Shown here: positions 7,612 through 17,804 of the stretch, piece after piece
Layout of the letters: each line of letters opens with the position of its first letter
Position numbering within the stretch: position 1 is the first letter of the stretch
Assembly: GCA_030817875.1 (NCBI GenBank)
Contig: JAUSZU010000001.1
Location: forward strand, 5,952,001 to 6,016,000
Direction of reading: 5' to 3'
Source: Flavobacterium sp. W4I14
GTDB lineage: Bacteria > Bacteroidota > Bacteroidia > Sphingobacteriales > Sphingobacteriaceae
Length of the DNA stretch: 64,000 bases
Translations under genes and position numbers: made by a program
The notes under the pieces: generated by a model
What the model was told of the DNA's origin: nothing
Seen by the model: the letters and a program-made list of their open reading frames with translations, nothing else
The model's database searches: none

Positions 7612-10030
7612 TTATTTTTTGTTTTTTACATATTTTTCTAACCATTGGTCTTGCTCCCAAAGCATGTGAAGTAAGTTTTCTTTGCCGCGGTAGCTGTGTG
7701 CTTCATAAGGTAAAAACACAAAACGGGTTGTACCACCAGCACCTTTAATCGCATTGAACAAACGTTCGCTATTAATAGGGAAAGTGCCCGGGTTATCGTC
7801 AGAGTCACCGTGGATTAACAATATAGGGGTTTTAATTTTATCGGCATAACTAAACGGGCTCATTTCGTAATACAACTGAGGCGCCTGCCAATAGGTACGC
7901 TCTTCGTTTTGGAAACCAAAGGGCGTAAGTGTACGGTTATAAGCTCCGCTACGGGCAATACCTGCGGCAAAAAGATTAGTATGAGCCAATAAGTTTGCGG
8001 TCATAAATGCGCCATAACTATGCCCTCCAACGGCCATACGTTTTTTATCGCCAACACCTAAGTCCGCTAGCTTATTTATAGCTGCTTCAGCATTTAACTG
8101 TAATTGATCTACAAAAGTATCGTTAGGTTTTTTACCATCTTTAGCAACAATTGGCATTTCTGCGTTATCTAATACCGCATAACCACGGGTTACCCAGAAA
8201 ATAGGAGAGGCCCAGCTTATTGTAGTAAATTTATCTTTCGATCCACGGATCTGTGCGGCATCTGCTGCAGAGTTAAACTCGCGTGGGTAAGCCCAAATTA
8301 ATGAAGGTAATGGACCATCTTTGTCTTTGTTGTAACCTTTAGGTAAATACAGGTCGCCCGTTAAATCTACGCCATCGGCACGTTTGTAAGAAATTTTCTG
8401 TTTGGTAATGCCCTCTAAAGACGGATATGGATTAGTGAAATTAGTAATTGGTTGATCGGCGATGCGAAGTATCAGGTTTTTAATAAAGTAGTTAGGTACT
8501 AACTTCTGACTCTCTTTACGTGTAAGCAAAACCAGTTTATCAGGATTTATTACATCGCTTACATATTCGAAGGTTCCTTCGGCGCTGCGCCAGATAATTT
8601 CATTCTTTTTAGTGGCTAAGTCGAATTTGGCTAAAAAAGGTAAGTCTCCTTTTTCTGACGAACCCACTATATTGTTCATTAACAGTTTGGTGCCATTGTC
8701 AACCGTTTTAATTACCTGTCGGCCATATTTGTTTTTCGTCGTAACCGGAGCACCTGGGTTGCCATAGGCATCTGTTTGGTTACGGCTGTACAATTCTTGT
8801 ACTTCGCCTGTTGTAGGGTTATAACGGCTCACTTTATTGGTTTGTTTGCTACGTAAACCTTCCATAATTAAGGCAAGGTTAGCATCACCCCATTGTACGC
8901 CACGGTAACGGGTCTGGGTTTTAAATAATTCTTTTTCTGTGCCAGTAAAAGGTGCACTTAGCGCATAAACTGCATCATGAAAGGGAACATCTTTGTTTAA
9001 TTAAACCACTATCCAATGGCTTGCTCCAAACCAGTGTAGCAGGTTCATCATCCCTCCAATCGAAACCACGCGGTACATTTTGCGTATTGTCGTAACCAGA
9101 TGGAGTACCCTCTGACGAAGGCAGTTCGGCAATAACTTTAATGGTTTTACCGGTTAAATCGGTAATGGTTACTGTTGATGGAAAACCGTTTGCAGTAACC
9201 AAATAAGAAAAAGGTTTGCGTATGGTTTCGATCATCATGTAATTTTTATCAGGCGATAAACTTGTAGAACCATAAATAGCTGGTTTACCAATGGCTGTTT
9301 CTACACCGGCTGTGTTTTTTACCAATTGCGAGGTTGCGAAAAACTCAAACAATTGTTCATCAAAAGGTGATTTAATTAAATCCTGAAAAGTGGCGCTTGG
9401 TGCAGCTTTACCTAAATTTTGCTGAATTGTTGGCCCTTTGGGCATCAACGGTTTTGTAGGTGCAGCACTTGCAGGTTTAGTTACCGTGCGGTAGATAATG
9501 GTGTTATCATTTAACCAGGTAAGGCCACTACCTAAAACCACATTTAAAAAAGCCTTATTGGTTTTGACTGCTTTTTTTGTAGCCAGATCAATAATATAAA
9601 GATCTACTCCTTTTTGAGTAGTGTGGGTAAAGGCAATTTTATTTTCTGATGGGTTCCAACTAATGTTGCTAGCGTACAATGGAGTTGGCAATCCTGAAAC
9701 CTGAAACGTTTGGTTGGATTTGATATTTTTTAAGCTAAAATTGTTGATGTAGGTTTGTCTGCTGGGTGAGTAATTATTTGGGTTTAGCCTTAAGCCTGCA
9801 ATTCTGTATTCGGGCAAGGCCAGTTCTTCGACCGAAGGATAGGAGTTGCGCTCGCTAAACAAGATCCATTCTGCTTTGCCATCAATACTTACACCAGGTG
9901 TTGGTTTGGCAAGTAATAAATCGGCAATTTCTTTTGGGGGTGTTTGGTAGCTTACTGCATCTTGTGCGGCCGAATTAAGCGAAACACACGCGCCCGCTAT
10001 CAATAAATAGAGGTGTAGTTTTTTTATCAT
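7612..10030 (-). pseudogene. S9 family (glutamyl endopeptidase-like) peptidase, frameshifted
   Basis: Two frames together encode one protein of about 805 residues. The N-terminal part (10030 to about 8996) starts with a signal peptide (MIKKLHLYLLIAGACVSLNSAAQ) and covers the beta-propeller. The C-terminal part (about 8994 to 7612) finishes the propeller and carries the alpha/beta-hydrolase domain with Ser in GGHSYGAF, Asp in HGDSDDNPGT and His in YEAHSYRG. Removing one base near 8995, in the run TTAATTAAACAAAGATG of the coding strand, restores a continuous frame through LIKKDVPFHDAVYALSAPF. The segment GIARSGAYNRTLTPFGFQNE matches the chloroplast glutamyl endopeptidase branch (S9D), so it probably cleaves after acidic residues in the periplasm. 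The rest of the gene is intact, so the frameshift is either recent or a sequencing error. Confidence 0.88.
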
Positions 10031-10741
10031 TTCCAGTTAGTTTGTTCGAAATAAGGAATAATCAAATATTGCAAAATTTAATTTATTATCGCGTAACTTC
10101 TTATTTACATCATGATGTGGATGCTTTCTTCTATCATTCTGATCCGGTAACTATCGGATACAATGACGAATCTTTTTAATAGATGGCTCTTCTTAGTGCC
10201 TTTAATTTACTAATGCAATAACGTTTCTACTTTAAGAATAATAAATTGGTGTCAATGCTACTAAAATGTAGATTGAGCTTAAGATATTACATGTTTTAGT
10301 CTTCGACTCCGCTACCATTGACGTTATTCTACAAATCACTATTAATCAGTATTTTAATCGATTTTGCGTTTCCATCCAGCTAGGCCATAGCACGGTATCT
10401 CCGTTCTACTTAAACCCGGCCTTACAAATTTTTCGGGCTGCACTGTTCTAGCCGCACAACTGCCTTCAAGAGAAAAATTTTCAGCCGGCATTTTTTGTTT
10501 CTTTTTGATGCCAAAAAGAAAGAGCCCTTCGGCGGCGGCGAGCCGAGGCAAGACTGCGCCGTAGGCCAAGAAAGAACAATTGTACGTCACTCATATTGAT
10601 TTTTATAAATAAATTATCCCTCAGACTGACAAACCATACCAGTATTTTTGCTAGAAGAAACCGAAAATTTAAGATAGCAAGATAAAAAAATGTAGGAACT
10701 GCTCCGTGCTTTTTGTGTTTCCGTAGCGAAATAAATTAAGA
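10031..10741. other. Intergenic region with GC-rich repeat-like block
   Basis: No credible gene. The block at about 10380-10600 is unusually GC-rich for this genome and contains TTTTTTGTTTCTTTTTGATGCC next to GGCATCAAAAAG-like complementarity and a GGCGGCGGCG run. A 78-codon frame on the minus strand crosses it, but its composition (LAAAEGLFLFGIKKKQK) looks like translated repeat. The rest is AT-rich and featureless apart from the promoter region of the peptidase near 10040-10100. Confidence 0.5.
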
Positions 10742-11158
10742 TTAAGGATACAAGCTACTTGTGTGGGCTACAGCGTTGACAATCATTTCTTTTAAAACTT
10801 CGATATGGATATCGCTCATTTTTTTAAAGTAGATACAGGCTTTAGCTGTTTTATATTTACCGAATTTGGAAAGCAATTCTTCACGATTTTTAAATTGAGA
10901 AGATAGATATAAAACTATGGCGTTTTTTCTTGGCGAAAATCCTACTAATGGTGCATCGCCTTCCCGGCCGCTTTCATATTTATAATGGTAACTTCCAAAA
11001 CCAACAATGGCATTTCCCCACATTTTAGCTTTAAAACCTGTGGTTAAATTTAGAATATCCGACAGGTTAAAACAATCTGCTCTTTTATTTTCGTCGGGAA
11101 TGGTATTTAAAAAGTCTGGAACGCTTAAATCGTTTTCTGTAGTTTTATTCTGTGCCAT
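10742..11158 (-). CDS. DUF1801 domain-containing protein
   Basis: A 138-residue cytosolic protein of the YdhG-like DUF1801 family. Recognisable features are the N-terminal VPDFLNTIPDENKRADC segment, MWGNAIVGFGSYHYKYESG in the middle, and FGKYKTAKACIYFKKMSDI towards the end. Members are small alpha/beta proteins without an established biochemical role, sometimes placed with iron or stress functions. It stands alone between two long intergenic regions. Confidence 0.88.
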   Translation of the reverse strand: MAQNKTTENDLSVPDFLNTIPDENKRADCFNLSDILNLTTGFKAKMWGNAIVGFGSYHYKYESGREGDAPLVGFSPRKNAIVLYLSSQFKNREELLSKFGKYKTAKACIYFKKMSDIHIEVLKEMIVNAVAHTSSLYP

Positions 11159-11302
11159 ATCTTTTTATGATGAATATAAAGGTTTAGTCAAATAATTTCA
11201 ATTTCTGTAGTGATTGTATTTAAAGTAATACGTTATTTCTTGAAAAAAGTAAGTTAAAAACCGCTCATTTTAGGCGTATTTCACAGTAATTCGCTGATGG
11301 GG

Positions 11303-11318
11303 TTTGACATATGTCAAA
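11303..11318. promoter_or_regulatory. 16-bp perfect palindrome upstream of the HTH gene
   Basis: TTTGACATATGTCAAA is perfectly self-complementary and lies 113 bases before the start of the HTH-protein gene at 11431. It sits upstream of the putative promoter at 11357, a position suitable for a dimeric repressor or activator. Autoregulation by the HTH protein is possible but not shown. Confidence 0.45.
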
Positions 11319-11356
11319 AAATCAACACCTTTTATACAACCTTATACACTTATTCT

Positions 11357-11364
11357 TACATTTG
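11357..11364 (+). promoter_or_regulatory. Bacteroidota-type -7 element
   Basis: TACATTTG fits the phylum's TAnnTTTG -7 consensus. It lies about 66 bases before the start at 11431. A clear -33 TTTG partner is not obvious, so the call is tentative. Confidence 0.4.
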
Positions 11365-11430
11365 AATTGTCAATCGTCCCCGATAGCTGATTTAATTATT
11401 TTTTTCATTTTTTAAAAATTAATTATCTCA

Positions 11431-11859
11431 ATGACAACACAACAACAACAAAAACAAGGAGAAATTCTTGAACGCTTAGTGCGCAGAGATCGCATGGGCA
11501 TCAGTGAGCTTTCAAGGAAACTTAATGTAAGCCGCAGAACAATTTACAACTGGTTTGGTCAAGACAGAATTGGGCATGAAGTAATTTGGCAGGTAGGCAA
11601 GTTATTAGGTCAGGATCTTTCTTCGGCATTTCCAGAAGCTTTCCCCAAGTACACCCCGGAATCCATCAATCAAACAGCAGATCCCGGTAAACAAATCGGT
11701 TCGGATAATAATTCTGTGTATTTCTGGATGAATAAATATATTCATCTGCTAGAAAAATACAACGACCTGTTAATTCCAGAAGAGCAGCAAGAGTTGGAGC
11801 CAATTAATAAGGAATTCCCACTTAGAAATAAAAGATCTGATACATTTTTATATCAATAA
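11431..11859 (+). CDS. Helix-turn-helix protein, putative transcriptional regulator
   Basis: A 142-residue protein with an N-terminal helix-turn-helix (about residues 20-45: MGISELSRKLNVSRRTIYNWF) after a Gln-rich start. The segment after it (HEVIWQVGKLLGQDLSSAFPE) extends the DNA-binding fold. The C-terminal half has no recognised sensor domain and contains a short helical segment (YFWMNKYIHLLEKYNDLL). Similar HTH proteins occur singly in Bacteroidota genomes. Target genes are unknown; a palindrome just upstream could be its own operator. Confidence 0.8.
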   Translation: MTTQQQQKQGEILERLVRRDRMGISELSRKLNVSRRTIYNWFGQDRIGHEVIWQVGKLLGQDLSSAFPEAFPKYTPESINQTADPGKQIGSDNNSVYFWMNKYIHLLEKYNDLLIPEEQQELEPINKEFPLRNKRSDTFLYQ

Positions 11860-12037
11860 AACTAAGGTTTTAACTAATAGAATAAGCTAAGTCATCCCGT
11901 TAGATTTTTCTTTTTATTTATATGTTAATCCTGCCACTTCGTTTTCCTATCTTCAACATTGTAATATTTTTAGGTATTAGCATCAAGAGCTTTTTAAATT
12001 TTCTAATTTGGTAACCATCAAATTTAGAAATGAGCGT

Positions 12038-13153
12038 ATGATGACTACTTATCTGATGAGGTGTTTTTTTAGGGCCAATACCTTTATTCTTTGCTTTTTA
12101 CTTCTTTCTTGCACTGTTAAAGCACAGCAAAAATTAAATGTGGCAATAGCAGGACTAACTCACGATCACGTTTATCTCATCATGAACAGCTACCAAAAAG
12201 CTGAAGTGAACATTATTGGTATTGCCGAAAGTAATCCTGGGCTTGTTAAAAGGTTTAAAAACCGCTATAAAATTCCCGATAGCTTATTTTATAATAACCT
12301 TACTGATTTATTAAAGAAAAAGAAACCTGATGTTGTTTTGGCATACAATGCCATAAGCGAACATTTGGCTGTAGTAGAAGCTGCCGCTCCCCTCGGCATA
12401 TCGGTAATGGTAGAAAAACCATTGGCGATAACAGTTAAGCAGGCAGAAAGAATGGCTGAACTAGCAGTACAGTATAAAGTACATGTACTCACCAATTACG
12501 AAACTACCTGGTATTCGAGTAATCAGGAGCTTTACAAGGAAGTAAAGGAATCCAATACCATTGGTGCCTTACGTAAAATAATCGTGCACGATGGCCATCA
12601 GGGACCAAAAGAAATTGGAGTGAGTGCTGAGTTTTTAAGCTGGTTAACCGATCCCAATCAGAACGGGGCAGGCGCATTGGTCGATTTTGGCTGTTATGGT
12701 GCTAATTTAATGACCTGGTTAATGGATGGAAAAGCCCCAATTTCGGTTAGTGCAATTACCCATCAGATTAAAAAAGATGTTTATCCGAATGTTGATGACG
12801 ATGCAACAATTTTATTGGAGTACCCATCGGCTACTGGAATTATCGAAGCATCGTGGAATTGGCCCTTTAGTATAAAAGATATGGAAGTATTTGGTGCAAA
12901 TGGATACATGCAGGCCGTTAATGATAAAACGTTAAGGCTAAAGAATAATGGGAAGGATGATTATAAAATTTATCAAGCTAAGACATCGAAGCCAATTTAT
13001 TCAAACCATTTAAGTTATCTGTCTGCAGTTTTAAAAGGAGAAATTAATCCAGCAAATGACTTATCATCGCTGCCGAATAATTTAATTGTGGTCAAAATTT
13101 TAGCGGCCGCTAAAAAATCAGCTCAAACAGGCAAAAAGGTGATTTTAAAATAG
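12038..13153 (+). CDS. Secreted Gfo/Idh/MocA family oxidoreductase
   Basis: The protein has a signal peptide ending in FLLLSCTVKAQQ, which could be cleaved after KAQ or be processed as a lipoprotein at the Cys of LLSC. The Rossmann domain follows (KLNVAIAGLTHDHV), with the EKP motif (VMVEKPLAIT) near residue 125 of this form and the C-terminal alpha/beta domain (GALVDFGCYGANLMTWL). Family members are NAD(P)-dependent sugar or inositol dehydrogenases. Exported ones in Bacteroidota often act on glycans, but the substrate is not visible. The frame is open 30 bases upstream of the chosen start; starts at 12041 or 12056 are also possible. Confidence 0.85.
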   Translation: MMTTYLMRCFFRANTFILCFLLLSCTVKAQQKLNVAIAGLTHDHVYLIMNSYQKAEVNIIGIAESNPGLVKRFKNRYKIPDSLFYNNLTDLLKKKKPDVVLAYNAISEHLAVVEAAAPLGISVMVEKPLAITVKQAERMAELAVQYKVHVLTNYETTWYSSNQELYKEVKESNTIGALRKIIVHDGHQGPKEIGVSAEFLSWLTDPNQNGAGALVDFGCYGANLMTWLMDGKAPISVSAITHQIKKDVYPNVDDDATILLEYPSATGIIEASWNWPFSIKDMEVFGANGYMQAVNDKTLRLKNNGKDDYKIYQAKTSKPIYSNHLSYLSAVLKGEINPANDLSSLPNNLIVVKILAAAKKSAQTGKKVILK

Positions 13154-13851
13154 TCACTACATCATAAAAATAGCCACCTGTGCGATGGCTATTGGTAAGA
13201 AGAATAGTGTCTTCTCTATGGTGTGCCTGCCCTCCGCGGATCTCCCGCTCACAGGACTTTTTTATCTTTCTTTTATGCTTAACAATTTAGGCAATAGTTG
13301 GTTTTGATCCGCAAAATAATTTTGCACACTGTGTGGAAAATGTTAATATCTATAAAAACGGATCAAGCGTAATCTACATCAAGAACTGGTAAAAAACTTA
13401 TGGAAAAATTAACTGTTGAGACGGGTTTGGTTCGGAGTTGGTTCGGACTTAAGACGGAGTTGTGACAATGTTACCCGAACAAAGCCTGTTTAAACTCCGA
13501 GATTTATACATTACAAAATGCAAATAATGGTTTACTTGAATGAAATTAAATATTAGGGAGTCATTTGCTGTGGTCAGTTTCTTCTGCCATGCGAATTATA
13601 AAAGGCTAGTGGATAACCTGAAAATGAATAAAATGTGTGGCTAAAGAGAAACTTAGATTAGGCTAACTTCTGCTCTATAGCTTAAATATTCATCTTCTTT
13701 CCCGGTCATAAGGGTTTTAGCCGCTTGTTTCTATATGAAGTATTGTACGCGTTTTTTGATTAAAACTTTTTAAGGTGTGTGATGTTTGTGATGTGGTTGC
13801 TGCCGATGATATAATTATATCGTTTAGTGGCAAATTATCAAACATTCAATC
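13154..13851. other. Long intergenic region upstream of a histidine kinase gene
   Basis: A short hairpin (AATAGCCA 13169-13176 with TGGCTATT 13186-13193) follows the oxidoreductase but lacks a T run. Around 13425-13500 there is a cluster of GGTTCGGA / CGGAGTT words with an inverted AACTCCG at 13494-13500. No coding gene or known RNA was recognised. The final ~100 bases should contain the promoter for the kinase. Confidence 0.4.
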
Positions 13852-14928
13852 ATGGTCGAATTAAATAAAGAGCTTTTTTGTAACCTGGGCGACCGCTCTG
13901 TTGACGGGTATTTCATTTTCGATTATACGGCAAAAAATTTTTCATACCTCAATAAATCGATAAGTAGAATTTGGGAACTCGGCCTTGATGAAATTGCGGC
14001 TAATCCTCAACTACTTTTAGCGCGGGTACACCCTGAAGATGTTGCACATGTAATGTCCTGTTACAAAGAATGCCTGGAAGAAGGTACGGAGAAAAAATAT
14101 GAATTCCGGTTAATATTTGCCGGTAGAGAAAAATATGTGCGGGTAATTGTGTCTGCCGTTGCCGATGAGGAAGTAAAGCGTTTAGTAGGTACAGTAGAAG
14201 ATACCACGATAATGCGCCACAATAAAATCCATATTGAACAAATAAACGCCCGAAAAAATATAACCTTGGAAGTATTGGCACACGATTTAAAGGAACCGTT
14301 GGCCATGATGAAATTAACTGCTTCGTCTATGAAAAATGGTGTTGCCCAAACAGGCGATGAGCAGATGATAAACTCACTAGCTTTTATTCTGGATATGTGT
14401 GAGCGTAACCTGCTTTTGGTACGGAGCATGATTAACCGGGAGTTTTTAAAATCATCGGTAATAGAAATTGGCAAGGAGCGGGCCGATTTGGTCTGGGAAC
14501 TTAGGGATGTTGTTCGTTTTTACAAACGATCGAAACTAGGCAAAATGAAGAATATTAAATTCACAAGTTCTGCCGAACAGATTTACCTGCACCTGGATAG
14601 CATGAAATTTATGCAGGTGATCAATAATCTAATCTCAAATTCTATAAAATTTACTGCCGATTATGGGAATATTACCTTACATGCCGAGGAATATGAAAGT
14701 ACTGTTTTAATTACTGTAGCCGATAATGGGGTTGGAATTCCAGATGAGTTGCAGGCCGGGCTTTTTGATCACTTGCCCGAAACTTTAAGGCCAGGTTTGA
14801 AAGGTGAAGAATCTGGAGGATTTGGTATGGGAATAATCAAAGCAATTGTTGAGTTGCACCAGGGGAAAATCTGGTTTAAAAGCAAAATTGGTATCGGAAC
14901 CACCTTCTATATTGAGCTACCTAAGTAG
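13852..14928 (+). CDS. PAS domain sensor histidine kinase
   Basis: A 358-residue soluble kinase. Residues 15-120 form a PAS_3-type domain. The dimerisation/phosphoacceptor segment has EVLAHDLKEPLAM with phospho-His at H144. The HATPase domain shows N box (NNLISNSIKFT), G1 (VADNGVGIP) and G2 (GGFGMGI). There is no membrane segment, so it senses an intracellular signal or partner. The LuxR-type regulator starts 40 bases downstream and is the likely partner, although this kinase looks HisKA-type whereas NarL-type regulators usually pair with HisKA_3 kinases. Confidence 0.92.
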   Translation: MVELNKELFCNLGDRSVDGYFIFDYTAKNFSYLNKSISRIWELGLDEIAANPQLLLARVHPEDVAHVMSCYKECLEEGTEKKYEFRLIFAGREKYVRVIVSAVADEEVKRLVGTVEDTTIMRHNKIHIEQINARKNITLEVLAHDLKEPLAMMKLTASSMKNGVAQTGDEQMINSLAFILDMCERNLLLVRSMINREFLKSSVIEIGKERADLVWELRDVVRFYKRSKLGKMKNIKFTSSAEQIYLHLDSMKFMQVINNLISNSIKFTADYGNITLHAEEYESTVLITVADNGVGIPDELQAGLFDHLPETLRPGLKGEESGGFGMGIIKAIVELHQGKIWFKSKIGIGTTFYIELPK

Positions 14929-14968
14929 CCTTTTTTAATTTTAAAACAGTGTAAGTTATATTTGAGTT

Positions 14969-15619
14969 ATGATTAACATTATTCTTGCGGATGATCATCA
15001 TATTATCCGAGCCTCACTTAAAGCACTTATAGAAAAACACGAAGGCATCAAGGTTGTTGCAGAAGTATCAGACGGTTTAGCGGTTTTGGAGCTTTTGGAA
15101 AAGGGAATAAAAGCTGATATCATTTTATCAGATATTGTAATGCCTGGGCTCGATGGAATAGGTTTAGCCAGTACCATTAAGGAGCGTGGATACGACATAA
15201 AAGTGGTTGTTTTGTCTATTTTAGATGATGAAAAGTACGCGTCAAATGCCTTTACATCAGGCGCTTTTGCTTACCTGTCAAAAGATATCGAAGAAGATGA
15301 ATTGCTGTTTTGCCTAAAGCATGTAATGAAAGGAAAACGGTACCTTTCCTCTAATTTATGCATCTCCATTTTAGAGCGTTTTAATACCCAGTTAAATATG
15401 CTTTCGCAAAAAATGCATACTGAAATCAACTTTTCTGAACGCGAAATTAATGTATTAAAACTCATTGCGGATGGGTTAACCAACCAAGAAATAGCGGACA
15501 AATTGTACTTAAGCAGGCGGACAGTAGAGAGCCAGAGAGAAGCTTTAATCAGCAAAACCGGCACAAAAAACTCCGCTTCTTTAGTTCGTTTTGCTATGAG
15601 AAATGGTTATGTAGCCTAG
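14969..15619 (+). CDS. NarL/FixJ family response regulator
   Basis: A 216-residue protein with a receiver domain (ADDHHIIRASL, phosphoacceptor D55 in LSDIVMPG, conserved Lys in YLSKDI) and a C-terminal LuxR/GerE helix-turn-helix (FSEREINVLKLIADGLTNQEIADKLYLSRRTVESQ, given here in overlapping pieces of the motif). It probably acts with the PAS kinase just upstream. Three bases of spacing after the kinase terminator-free gap suggest co-transcription. Confidence 0.93.
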   Translation: MINIILADDHHIIRASLKALIEKHEGIKVVAEVSDGLAVLELLEKGIKADIILSDIVMPGLDGIGLASTIKERGYDIKVVVLSILDDEKYASNAFTSGAFAYLSKDIEEDELLFCLKHVMKGKRYLSSNLCISILERFNTQLNMLSQKMHTEINFSEREINVLKLIADGLTNQEIADKLYLSRRTVESQREALISKTGTKNSASLVRFAMRNGYVA

Positions 15620-15744
15620 TATTTTTGATTGTTTTAGGGCGATTTTTTCATGTTTTAAATAAACCGTAAAAAATCGCGTATTTCTACAAATAACATTGCA
15701 TGATGCTATTTGTTGAATATCTACATCAGACCTAAAAACGAATC

Positions 15745-16263
15745 ATGGAAACATTAAATTTCAATTGTGACATATACCAATACAGACAACCACTTTTTGA
15801 TCGTGCATTAGCGTATACACGTGATGAAGACGATGCAGCTGATTTAGTTCAAGACACCTTTATGAAGGCGTTCAGGTTTTCGGCTAAGTTTGAAATGGGA
15901 AGTAACGTGCGTGCGTGGCTTTTTACAATTCTAAAAAATACCTTTCTTAATCATTATTATAAGGTAAAACGGAAAAATGAAATGATCCAGCAAGAAGAGG
16001 ATTTAACTTCCGTCCAACTGGTCCCAAGTGCATCATTGAATGGTGGTGCGGCAAAGTTTATGATGGAGGACATCCAGAAATCATTAAATGCCTTGCCAGA
16101 AGATTGCCGTTTTTGTTTTTGCCGTTATTTTGAAGGTTATAAATATCATGAAATTGCAGCTGAGCTCGATATCCCACTGGGTACTGTAAAAACCAAAATA
16201 CATGTAGCAAGAGGGCTTCTTAAAAAGATGCTTAAAAATTATAAATCTGGTTTGGCTGCCTAA
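15745..16263 (+). CDS. RNA polymerase sigma factor, ECF type
   Basis: A 172-residue sigma-70 family protein with region 2 (FDRALAYTRDEDDAADLVQD, FMKAFRF, NVRAWLFTILKNTFLN) and region 4 (LNALPEDCRFCFCRYFEGY, HEIAAELDIPLGTVKTKIH). It directs RNA polymerase to a specific promoter set. No anti-sigma factor gene is adjacent; instead it is flanked by a response regulator on each side, so control may run through the nearby phosphorelay. The Cys-rich stretch CRFCFCRYF at the start of region 4 is unusual. Confidence 0.93.
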   Translation: METLNFNCDIYQYRQPLFDRALAYTRDEDDAADLVQDTFMKAFRFSAKFEMGSNVRAWLFTILKNTFLNHYYKVKRKNEMIQQEEDLTSVQLVPSASLNGGAAKFMMEDIQKSLNALPEDCRFCFCRYFEGYKYHEIAAELDIPLGTVKTKIHVARGLLKKMLKNYKSGLAA

Positions 16264-16341
16264 TATCCTCATCATTTATTAGGTAAATTCAGGTATAAAT
16301 ACGTCATGTGGGCTAATTAACTTAAACTAGATTTGTTGCAT

Positions 16342-16710
16342 ATGAGCAACTTGCTAGTTAAGAAAATCTTCATAGTTGATGATGATGAGAACATCCACGA
16401 CATTATAAATTTAATTTTTGAGGAAGAGCATTACCTGATTAAAAGCGTTTTAAGTGTTGATAATTTGGAAGAAGCAATCGCTGATTTTCTACCAGATATC
16501 ATTTTATTGGATATTCGTATTGGTAAACATGATGGACGGGATATTTGCAATAAATTAAAACACAATCCTAAAACAGCTCATTTGCCCATTATATTGCTTT
16601 CGGCTTTAAACATGGATAATTTAGGCTGCTCACCAACTGCCATCATTGAAAAACCTTTTGATATTATGGATCTCCAACAGAAAGTAAAAACATTGTTGGA
16701 TAAAAACTAA
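16342..16710 (+). CDS. Single-domain response regulator (CheY-like)
   Basis: A 122-residue stand-alone receiver: acidic pocket IVDDDEN (D13-D15), phosphoacceptor D57 in ILLDIRIG, and conserved Lys in IIEKPFD. It has no output domain, so it works by protein-protein contact or phosphotransfer. An upstream in-frame TTG at 16333 is possible, but ATG at 16342 fits the domain boundary. Its position after an ECF sigma gene suggests a shared stress or envelope signalling circuit. Confidence 0.9.
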   Translation: MSNLLVKKIFIVDDDENIHDIINLIFEEEHYLIKSVLSVDNLEEAIADFLPDIILLDIRIGKHDGRDICNKLKHNPKTAHLPIILLSALNMDNLGCSPTAIIEKPFDIMDLQQKVKTLLDKN

Positions 16711-16728
16711 AGGTTATTTGAGCAAAAA

Positions 16729-16754
16729 AGGGATAGACTAAACAGCCTATCCCT
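16729..16754 (+). terminator. Hairpin after the receiver gene
   Basis: GGGATAG (16730-16736) pairs with CTATCCC (16747-16753), 20 bases after the stop. There is no T run, so termination is uncertain. The remaining 16755-17022 contains no gene; two copies of AATCATGATTT-like words lie near 16950-16990. Confidence 0.4.
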
Positions 16755-17022
16755 ATATCTAAACTCAAACATGCGCTCAAACATGAATGAATCCTCAAAA
16801 TTAAACATTTTAGTTTATTATTAGTTTTAAAAAGTAGTGTAAATAGTTAAAGACTACCTGTTACAAGGATGTGAAGCCACGCTTAGTTTTACTATCTGAA
16901 ATACTTAGTTTCATTTTTGAGTTTTATTGCAGAGATTTATAAAATGAAATTATCATGATTTTCAAAGCCATCTTTGAGATTAATCATGATTTGCTTCATC
17001 ACCATTAAAACATATATTACAG

Positions 17023-17799
17023 ATGAAAATAGCAACTTATAATGTAAATGGAATAAATGGGCGCTTACCTGTGCTGTTACGTTGGCTGGAAGAAACCCAA
17101 CCTGATGTGGTTTGTCTACAGGAATTAAAGGCTCCCCAAGAAAAATTTCCGGAGCAGGCTATTAAAGATGCTGGTTATAATGCCATTTGGCATGGTCAAA
17201 AAAGTTGGAATGGCGTTGCTATATTGGCTCGAAACCTGGAAATAAAAGAGCTAAAACGAAATTTGGATGGCGATCCTGAAGACTTGCACAGCCGATACAT
17301 CGAGGCAATGGTGAATAATGTTATAATTGGTTGTCTTTATCTCCCGAACGGAAATCCAGCACCAGGGCCAAAATTCGAATATAAATTGCGATGGTTTGAG
17401 CGTTTTACAGCCCATGCGGCAAAACTGTTAGAATATAATTTACCAGTAGTTTTATGTGGCGATTATAACGTAATACCTACGGAGCTTGATGCATATAAGC
17501 CAGAACGTTGGGTTGATGATGCTTTATTCCGTCCTGAAACCCGTTTGGCATTTCAAAATTTAATGGCGCAAGGCTGGACAGATGCGATCAGAAAATTATA
17601 CCCTACCGAAACGATATATACCTTTTGGGATTATTTCAGAAATGCATACGGTAGAGATGCGGGATTAAGAATTGATCATTTTTTACTAAGTCCTCAAGTT
17701 AGTGATCGCTTAAAATCTGCGGGAGTAGATAAACAAGTTAGGGGCTGGGAAAAAACAAGCGATCACGGGCCGGTATGGATTGAACTAAGCGAGGTTTAA
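17023..17799 (+). CDS. xth: Exodeoxyribonuclease III
   Basis: A 258-residue endonuclease/exonuclease/phosphatase-fold enzyme. Motifs visible are TYNVNGINGRLP (N7 region), VCLQELKAP with the metal-binding Glu, CGDYNVIP, RIDHFLLS, and the final catalytic TSDHGPVW. It processes abasic sites in base-excision repair and removes nucleotides 3' to 5' from duplex DNA. It is a monocistronic unit; the stop is 5 bases from the convergent PAS gene. Confidence 0.95.
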   Translation: MKIATYNVNGINGRLPVLLRWLEETQPDVVCLQELKAPQEKFPEQAIKDAGYNAIWHGQKSWNGVAILARNLEIKELKRNLDGDPEDLHSRYIEAMVNNVIIGCLYLPNGNPAPGPKFEYKLRWFERFTAHAAKLLEYNLPVVLCGDYNVIPTELDAYKPERWVDDALFRPETRLAFQNLMAQGWTDAIRKLYPTETIYTFWDYFRNAYGRDAGLRIDHFLLSPQVSDRLKSAGVDKQVRGWEKTSDHGPVWIELSEV

Positions 17800-17804
17800 T
17801 ATTA

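Noticed and set aside
10354..10590. 78-codon frame on the minus strand (KKKQKMPAENFSLEGSCAARTV)
   Set aside because: It lies in a GC-rich repeat-like block, has no protein-like composition or signals, and resembles translated intergenic repeat.
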